NCBI GenBank assembly: GCA_015493185.1
Contig: WGDQ01000367.1
Coordinates: 1 to 12,077, forward strand
Source: Planctomycetaceae bacterium
GTDB taxonomy: Bacteria > Planctomycetota > Planctomycetia > Pirellulales > JAEUIK01
Length of the DNA: 12,077 nucleotides
Direction of reading: 5' to 3'
Shown here: positions 7,257 through 12,077 of the stretch, in pieces
Layout of the letters: every line of letters starts with the position of its first letter
Position numbering within the stretch: the stretch's first letter is position 1
Translations under genes and position numbers: made by a program
The notes under the pieces: model-generated
The model's database searches: none
What the model was told of the DNA's origin: nothing
What the model saw: the letters and a program-made list of their open reading frames with translations, nothing else

Positions 7257-9785
7257 TCAGCGGCGTTCTACCTTCCATGCGTCAACGCCTTCTGTTGTGG
7301 CAACCAGTAGCATGGCTTGGTTGTTCCACACGGTGGCGGAAAGGCCCGTGAGCTCGACCCCATAGTGGAAGCGATCGACCAGAGTGCCATCTGCGCCAAT
7401 GAAGTGGATCGAGCCGTCGGCTCCAGCCAGCAGCCAGTATGCCTGGTCGCTCAACGGCCAAAACGCGGCACAAACCGGCTCGATCGGTTGTTGGTGCAAG
7501 CCGGGGGGTAGCTCTTGGCTCCACAGCAGCGCCCCATCGGGAGAAATGCCCACCGCAACGTCGTTTCCCGCAGCCGTGGGCGACAGGCCACATAATTCGC
7601 AACGACCATCGCCGTCGAGGTCCGCCGAATAAACAGCGCGGATAAAGCGGCTCGAAACGCTGATCTCGCGCGAGCGATTGCCGGAAGCATCGATCGCGAC
7701 AAGATTGCCTCGTGAGTTGGCGCACAATAGTTCTGTGTCATTGCCGAAAAACGATGGCGCGATGGAAAAAACGTTTTCTAGGTCTTTGTATCGCCACACG
7801 GGCTTTCCGGTGGGGGCGACTCGTTCGACGCCTCGATGTCCCCAGTACGCGATGTATAGTTCGTCTATGTCGTCACCATCTAAATCGGCCACAGCAGCTT
7901 GTGCGATTTCCGCATTTTCACTCTCAGGAAAGCTGAAAGCTCGGCTCCAGTCTGCGCGAAACACGTGCACTTGGGGCTGCGTGCTCGCCGTGCCGACAAA
8001 ATAAACCTCGCCATCGATGCCCCTGCCTGCGTGCAGCGAACTGACAACGGCGTTGCTAGGAATGTCGAGGTCGTAGGATTTGACGATTTTGCCTTGCCCG
8101 TCGAGTTGAACGACACGTCTCCAGCCGTCTAACACGTAGATAGCGGGTTCGGCCGAGCTATCGGTCCCTTGATTCTCCAGAAGTAGCAAGTTGCCGGGCT
8201 TGGAGATTTCGCGGCATTGCCAGAGCGATGTTAGGGCCAAATGTTGCGGCGTAGTTCGCTCGGCGATTTGAGCCCGCTCTACCCGTTGGATGCGAGACTC
8301 GTCGCTTTGTTGTTGCTTCGATCGCTCGTAGTCGGCGCGTTGTTTTTCGTAGCGGGCAATCGTCTCGGCGAAAATCGATTCTCCAGACAGTAGACGCTCG
8401 ATTCGACGTGGCAAGTCCTGTGCCAGTTGCGGGTTGACGCCCACTTCGTAGTCTTCGACCAGCCCGGCAGGACCGAGTACGAATAAGTTGGGGATGCCCT
8501 CGACGTGAAAGACGTTTCGGGCAGCCTGCGACGGGTCGCGTAGCACGGGTATGGTGACGCCGAGTTCGTCGAGTACGGCGCGCAGTTCTTCGTTTTTCAC
8601 GCTCGGATCGTCAATCGAAACAGCGTAAAACAACACATTCTCTCGATCGCGGAATTGTTCGTAAACCTGTTGTAGTTGTGGCAAGCTTTTGCGGCAGGGG
8701 CTGCACCATGTAGCCCAGAAGTCGAGCACAACCACCTTGCCATGCAGATCATCGCGTGCCACGTTTCGGTCATCAAGCGTGACGAAAGTGAACGGGTCGA
8801 TTGTCTTGCCTAGCAAAACAGAAGGCGCGGGTGGTTCCGGTGGCCGGACAGATTGCACTTCGAATCGCTGCACCAAACGGACTTCGGCCGGCGGCGCGAA
8901 CCGGAAAGCCGATTCTTGAATATCATCATCGAGCCGCGCGTTGGAGAACTCGGCCCAAAGTCGTAGGCCTGCAACCCGCGGCCGGTCCCCGAGCTGTTTC
9001 CGTAAATCGTCGATCGGGTAATCGATTCGTCGCAGTGCGTGGGTTTGCTGATCGATCCAGAGAACCAGTTGGCCATCGGGTCGTTTGAGCAAAACACGAT
9101 GGCAGGGATGGTCGTCAAGCGATTGCGGCTCGAGCAGTTCGGGTGGTTCGGCACCGGCCAAGATGCCCGAAAGCGGGTCGTCGGCCAGCAAAAGCCCGAG
9201 CTGCGGCATGGTGCCGGCAATTCCGCCCATCAACACACCGGCCAACACGGGGTCTTGGAAAAGGTCGGTGATCGTCAACTGAGCGGGTGCGCTGACGGAC
9301 AGAACCTGGTCTGGTAAGTCGTCTATGGTCGCACGCAGCAACTGTCCATCGCATACGACGTGCGCTTGGTAGCAATCGATGTGGATTTTGTTCGGGCGTT
9401 TCCAAAGCAGCGAAAAATCGGCCGATTCGTCGATCTTTTCAGTCCCGCGCTCAAATTTCAAGAAGATGCGGCCTTGGTCGGCGTAGGCCGGCGCTTCACG
9501 GTATGCGGCAGCCATGTCGCGCAACAAACGCATTGCGTCAGGTTTTTCGCCGGGCCCGTAGCTCAACGTTCTGACGCCCGACGCTGTGGTATCACCGGAA
9601 TCCGGTGCGTCGGCGCTCGGCTCGCTTTGGTTGCAGCCCACGTTGAACAGCAGTCCCAAAATGCACAAGCAGCCGAGCAACCATCGGCGAACAACACCGT
9701 TGCGCGGCAAGCTATAAAACGGCTGTCGTGTAGAGCCTGAATTCGCGAAACTCACGGGACAATTCGTCCTTGGCGCTGGATGCAT
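7257..9785 (-). CDS. secreted lipoprotein: LolA/DUF2092-like + TlpA-type thioredoxin + FG-GAP-like repeats
   Basis: An 842-residue exported protein. N-terminal RR, hydrophobic segment about 35-49 and Cys51 (NVGC) form a lipoprotein signal; the lipobox is imperfect (Asn at -3). An acidic linker follows. About 80-310 resembles outer-membrane lipoprotein-sorting (LolA/DUF2092) folds. About 322-465 is a TlpA/redoxin domain with active site WCSPC (Cys361, Cys364) and cis-Pro432 in GIPNLFV, expected to reduce or exchange disulfides outside the cytoplasm. A charged, probably coiled-coil linker covers about 465-515. The C-terminal 515-842 looks like a beta-propeller with two calcium-type FG-GAP repeats, ADLDGDDIDE (633-642) and ADLDGDGRCE (721-730). 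Start ATG 9785 has GAGG about 7 bases upstream. It stands alone. Similar redoxin fusions are known to me from planctomycetes, but the partner substrate is unknown. Domain limits are by eye. Confidence 0.85.
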   Translation of the reverse strand: MHPAPRTNCPVSFANSGSTRQPFYSLPRNGVVRRWLLGCLCILGLLFNVGCNQSEPSADAPDSGDTTASGVRTLSYGPGEKPDAMRLLRDMAAAYREAPAYADQGRIFLKFERGTEKIDESADFSLLWKRPNKIHIDCYQAHVVCDGQLLRATIDDLPDQVLSVSAPAQLTITDLFQDPVLAGVLMGGIAGTMPQLGLLLADDPLSGILAGAEPPELLEPQSLDDHPCHRVLLKRPDGQLVLWIDQQTHALRRIDYPIDDLRKQLGDRPRVAGLRLWAEFSNARLDDDIQESAFRFAPPAEVRLVQRFEVQSVRPPEPPAPSVLLGKTIDPFTFVTLDDRNVARDDLHGKVVVLDFWATWCSPCRKSLPQLQQVYEQFRDRENVLFYAVSIDDPSVKNEELRAVLDELGVTIPVLRDPSQAARNVFHVEGIPNLFVLGPAGLVEDYEVGVNPQLAQDLPRRIERLLSGESIFAETIARYEKQRADYERSKQQQSDESRIQRVERAQIAERTTPQHLALTSLWQCREISKPGNLLLLENQGTDSSAEPAIYVLDGWRRVVQLDGQGKIVKSYDLDIPSNAVVSSLHAGRGIDGEVYFVGTASTQPQVHVFRADWSRAFSFPESENAEIAQAAVADLDGDDIDELYIAYWGHRGVERVAPTGKPVWRYKDLENVFSIAPSFFGNDTELLCANSRGNLVAIDASGNRSREISVSSRFIRAVYSADLDGDGRCELCGLSPTAAGNDVAVGISPDGALLWSQELPPGLHQQPIEPVCAAFWPLSDQAYWLLAGADGSIHFIGADGTLVDRFHYGVELTGLSATVWNNQAMLLVATTEGVDAWKVERR

Positions 9786-9817
9786 CCTTTCACCTCGCGT
9801 GTTGCTTGCACATCGGC

Positions 9818-9840
9818 CGGCGTGAAACGCCGCGCTTTTT
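9818..9840 (+). terminator. hairpin plus T-run, antisense to the lipoprotein gene's leader
   Basis: CGGCGT (9818-9823), loop GAA, ACGCCG (9827-9832), then CGC and TTTTT (9836-9840) has the form of an intrinsic terminator on the plus strand. No plus-strand gene ends here; it lies just upstream of the minus-strand lipoprotein gene. It could stop antisense or read-through transcripts before the LarA-like gene. Read on the minus strand, the same DNA is a -10-like TTATAA followed by a leader hairpin about 33 bases before the start codon. Confidence 0.4.
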
Positions 9841-9882
9841 ATAATCCGGCAGTTCCCGTCACATGCTGTTGCGCTTGACTAT

Positions 9883-9898
9883 AAAAGAGATATCTTTT
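9883..9898. repeat. AT-rich inverted repeat in a divergent promoter region
   Basis: AAAAGA (9883-9888) and TCTTTT (9893-9898) are perfect arms around GATA. It stands out as AT-rich and follows a TTGACT box (9875-9880), although no good -10 lies at the right distance on the plus strand. It lies about 100 bases upstream of the lipoprotein start on the minus strand and 283 bases upstream of the LarA-like gene, a possible operator for either. Confidence 0.3.
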
Positions 9899-10090
9899 GC
9901 AGATCAGGATTCGGTCGGTCTGCTATCGGAACGAAGGGTCGAAAATTGGGACGGCGTTCAGGAGACCGACTAGGATCCGACTCTGTGGTACTGACCACTG
10001 GTCCAGTCGATCGCGGTCGATTGTTGGGCCGCCTGAGGTTTGCGGGCGAGGCATTATTAATAGGATGACGGTTTGGGTAAACAGCGCTCC

Positions 10091-10120
10091 TTGACCGTTT
10101 GGCGAAACGGGGAATATGAT
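10091..10120 (+). promoter_or_regulatory. sigma70-type promoter for the LarA-like gene
   Basis: TTGACC (10091-10096), an 18-base spacer and TATGAT (10115-10120) match 5/6 and 5/6 of the sigma70 boxes. Transcription would begin near 10127 and give a leader of about 54 bases to the ATG at 10181. It sits inside the upstream extension of the same reading frame (possible TTG at 10073), which supports the shorter start. It is the best promoter match in the window. Confidence 0.55.
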
Positions 10121-10180
10121 TCGGACAATGCGGCGAGGGGGGCCCTCGCTTACCTAGGTTCGCTTGTTTGGCGATTCGCT

Positions 10181-11422
10181 ATGCCTGTGTTGAAATATGG
10201 CACCGACTCGGTGTTGAAACTCGATTTAGAGCCTCAACGTTTGTTGGCTCGTTTTGGGGCGCCCACGGACCGTTGTTTGGACGACCCATCCGCGGCCATG
10301 GCGGCGGCGTTGGCTGCCCCACTCGACTTTCCGCCGCTTGATCGTGTAGTGACACCCGGCGACCGAGTCGTCGTGGCTGTGGATCAAGGAATCCCGTGCG
10401 TCGGCGAGCTTGTTGCCTCGTTAGTCGCGGTGCTCGTTGAAACAGGCATACAGCCGGCCGACATCAAACTACTTTGCCCATCGGAAACGCCTGAGTTGCC
10501 ACGCTGCTTGATAGGGGCTCTGCCCGCCAACCTGGCAGATGAAGTGCGAGTTTGCGTTCACGATCCATCGAACCGTTCGCAGCTATGTCATTTGGCACTG
10601 GACGAGCGAGGCCGTCCGATTTACGTAAGCCGCCATTTGTTCGATGCCGATGTTGTTCTGCCATTGGGGTGCGTACGGGACGACAACGCGGTCGGATACA
10701 ACGGAATTTACGGTTGCCTTTATCCCACTTTTTCCGACGCCGCATGCCGGCAGGAATTTCTGCACCGTTGGAGCCACGGCCGAAACGGGGCGCGTCGTGA
10801 TGACTCGGTGCATGAGGCCGACCGGGCCGGTTGGCTGCTGGGAGCAATTTTTACAATACAGATCGTTCCTGCCGGCAACGGCCAGGTATTGCAGATCCTG
10901 GCCGGGGAAAGCCGGCACGTAGCGAAAAGATCGCAGCAAATCTGCAACGCCGCATGGCGTTTTTCTGCTCCCCAGCGAGCCAGCCTGGTTGTCGCGGCCG
11001 TGCCGAATCACGAGACCATCAATCCTTGGTCTGCCGTAGGACGGTCGCTGGCTGTGGCCAGCCGCTTGGTTGACGATGGTGGAGCTATTGTGCTCTGTAC
11101 CGAAATCGAGGAGCCACCTACGGAGTCGTTGCAAGAGATAGGCCGAGCAGACGATTTGCAGCAGGCATTGCGGCATATTCGTTCCCGTTGCGCGGAAGAT
11201 GTGCTGCCGGCAATCCAACTGGCCAATGCGCTGGAACAGGCTCGTGTTTACTTGATCAGTTGGTTGGATGAAACAACCGTAGAAGACCTGGGCATGGTGC
11301 ATGTTGAGCAACCGTCAGACATCGCTCGGCTGGCAGCACGAAGCGAGTCGTATATTCTGCTGGAAGACGCGCAGCATGTGATTGTTAGCGTGGCGGCCGG
11401 TGGCGTTTCGGACCAAAGCTAG
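10181..11422 (+). CDS. LarA-like (lactate racemase domain, DUF2088) protein lacking canonical catalytic residues
   Basis: A 413-residue protein of the LarA family, whose founding member racemises lactate with a nickel-pincer nucleotide. Family features: N-terminal VVVAVDQGIPCVGELV (63-78) at the usual DxTRP position; the stretch RVCVHDPSN...GRPIYVSRHLFDADVVLPLG (123-163); AGESRHVA (241-248); and the C-terminal VVAAVPNHETINPW...GGAIVLC (270-306). Key sites are replaced: the TGxHR segment reads CPSET (99-103), the EPH histidine position reads RDD (166-168), and the GGxK cofactor lysine region reads NGIYGCLYP (174-182). Racemase activity is therefore unlikely, although the frame is intact and full length. 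I take ATG 10181 because the predicted promoter lies between it and the upstream TTG; no clear Shine-Dalgarno is visible. It precedes a YgfZ-like gene by 186 bases. Family membership is fairly sure; function is unknown. Confidence 0.8.
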   Translation: MPVLKYGTDSVLKLDLEPQRLLARFGAPTDRCLDDPSAAMAAALAAPLDFPPLDRVVTPGDRVVVAVDQGIPCVGELVASLVAVLVETGIQPADIKLLCPSETPELPRCLIGALPANLADEVRVCVHDPSNRSQLCHLALDERGRPIYVSRHLFDADVVLPLGCVRDDNAVGYNGIYGCLYPTFSDAACRQEFLHRWSHGRNGARRDDSVHEADRAGWLLGAIFTIQIVPAGNGQVLQILAGESRHVAKRSQQICNAAWRFSAPQRASLVVAAVPNHETINPWSAVGRSLAVASRLVDDGGAIVLCTEIEEPPTESLQEIGRADDLQQALRHIRSRCAEDVLPAIQLANALEQARVYLISWLDETTVEDLGMVHVEQPSDIARLAARSESYILLEDAQHVIVSVAAGGVSDQS

Positions 11423-11608
11423 AAGAGCCAAATGCGTTGTTGGCATCCGGAAAGCTCGCGTGCGCTGATTGGTGACGTGTTTCAGCAAAAGTTGCCAAAT
11501 ATCCGATGGTGAGCAGCGGTCTGGGGCACTCCCGTTGTCGTAGTCGAGTCGGTAGCAACTTGGTTCTGCTCCGTGACTGCTTGTTGGTTCTTGAGAGGAC
11601 AAAATCTG

Positions 11609-12077
11609 GTGACCGGCCAAACCGACCTTTCTGGTGCCCCTCTACGAACGGCAGTCCGCAACCGCGGCATGCGGTTGAGCAACGCTTCGAATAATGCAGC
11701 GGATTCTGCCGATGTCGCGGTGGAGTATCGTGCGTTTCACAACGGAGCTGCCCTGGCCGACGTAACAGGCCGTTCGCGCATCGAGCTTTCTGGAAACGAC
11801 CGAGCTGCCTTTCTGAACAACTTTTGCACCAACGATGTCCGGCGGTTGCAGACCGGAGACATCTGCGAAGCTTTTTTGACAAGCGTTCAAGGAAAAACGT
11901 TGGGGCACATCATCGTTTTACATCAAGGCCAAAGGCTTCTTTTAGAAGCAGTGCCCAACCAAGAAAGTCGAATTCAGACACATCTGGAGAAGTACGTGAT
12001 TCGCGAAGATGTGGTGATTGCTTCGCGAACGGCCGACACGGCCGAGCTTCTGTTGATCGGCCCTGATAGCTTAGAAG
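11609..12077 (+). CDS. YgfZ/GcvT-like folate-binding protein, N-terminal part (cut by window end)
   Basis: An open frame runs to the right edge (156 codons seen). From about residue 40 it reads like the N-terminal domain of folate-binding YgfZ/GcvT proteins: YRAFHNGAALADVTGRSRIE, then LSGNDRAAFLNNFCTNDVRRL (close to the family's GxDAxxFLqxxxTNDV), FLTSVQGKTLGHIIV, and HLEKYVIREDVVI. YgfZ proteins use tetrahydrofolate in iron-sulfur cluster upkeep and tRNA modification, whereas GcvT is the glycine-cleavage aminomethyltransferase. The short loops and the QGK-type segment favour YgfZ, but the diagnostic C-terminal KGCxxGQE motif lies outside the window. The start is probably GTG 11609, because AGAGGA stands 9 bases before it. 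An in-frame ATG at 11669 has no Shine-Dalgarno, and the frame is open back to 11513. It may share the promoter of the LarA-like gene. Confidence 0.75.
   Translation, partial: MTGQTDLSGAPLRTAVRNRGMRLSNASNNAADSADVAVEYRAFHNGAALADVTGRSRIELSGNDRAAFLNNFCTNDVRRLQTGDICEAFLTSVQGKTLGHIIVLHQGQRLLLEAVPNQESRIQTHLEKYVIREDVVIASRTADTAELLLIGPDSLE

Noticed and set aside
7228..7365. 45-residue plus-strand small ORF with a good GGAGGA site 8 bases upstream
   Set aside because: Three quarters of it is antisense to the 3' end of the lipoprotein gene and the peptide shows no pattern. The ribosome-binding site is attractive, but the frame is most likely a shadow.
3501..10019. 13-base direct repeat TCGATCGCGGTCG at 3501-3513 and 10007-10019, both upstream of plus-strand genes with TTGACC boxes
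   Set aside because: About one repeated 13-mer is expected by chance in a 12 kb window, more in biased sequence. The distances to the two promoters differ (about 20 and 70 bases), so a shared operator is not supported.
10073..10180. TTG start extending the LarA-like protein by 36 residues
   Set aside because: The best sigma70 promoter match of the window (10091-10120) lies inside this extension, and the family domain begins after the ATG at 10181.
10583..11311. 242-codon minus-strand open frame
   Set aside because: It is antisense to the LarA-like gene, whose family motifs run through the whole region.

Overview
The window looks like a moderately GC-rich bacterial chromosome, most likely a planctomycete of the Pirellula/Blastopirellula/Rhodopirellula type. 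That assignment is an inference from protein style, not a marker gene. The clues are single genes that keep switching strand with 200-480 base gaps, a long secreted lipoprotein joining a LolA/DUF2092-like part, a TlpA thioredoxin and FG-GAP-like repeats, and a short-operon CheA/receiver pair with a separate Hpt protein. I see no tRNA, rRNA, CRISPR array, insertion sequence or phage gene.

Layout: 1-387 holds no convincing gene. 388-3112 (minus) is a two-gene operon: a receiver-only response regulator followed 4 bases later by a CheA-type histidine kinase. Divergent from it at 3590-3919 (plus) is a small stand-alone Hpt protein, followed by a terminator-like hairpin over its stop codon. Together these three proteins have the parts of a His-Asp-His phosphorelay. 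4244-5656 (minus) is a divergent phosphoglycerate-kinase-like protein. 6095-7012 (plus) is a beta-hydroxyacid dehydrogenase of the 3-hydroxyisobutyrate / tartronate-semialdehyde reductase family. 7257-9785 (minus) is the large lipoprotein-thioredoxin-propeller fusion. 10181-11422 (plus) is a LarA-like (DUF2088) protein with a good sigma70-type promoter in front. 11609 to the right edge (plus) is the start of a YgfZ/GcvT-like folate-binding protein cut by the window end.

How the genes fit together: only the regulator/CheA/Hpt group forms a clear functional unit. The other genes appear to be independent transcription units. The most unusual points are two enzyme-family members whose signature residues are replaced while the reading frame is intact. 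The LarA-like protein lacks the residues corresponding to the nickel-pincer lysine and the catalytic histidines. The PGK-like protein lacks the His-Arg pair of the 3-phosphoglycerate site. Both may do something other than what their family names suggest.
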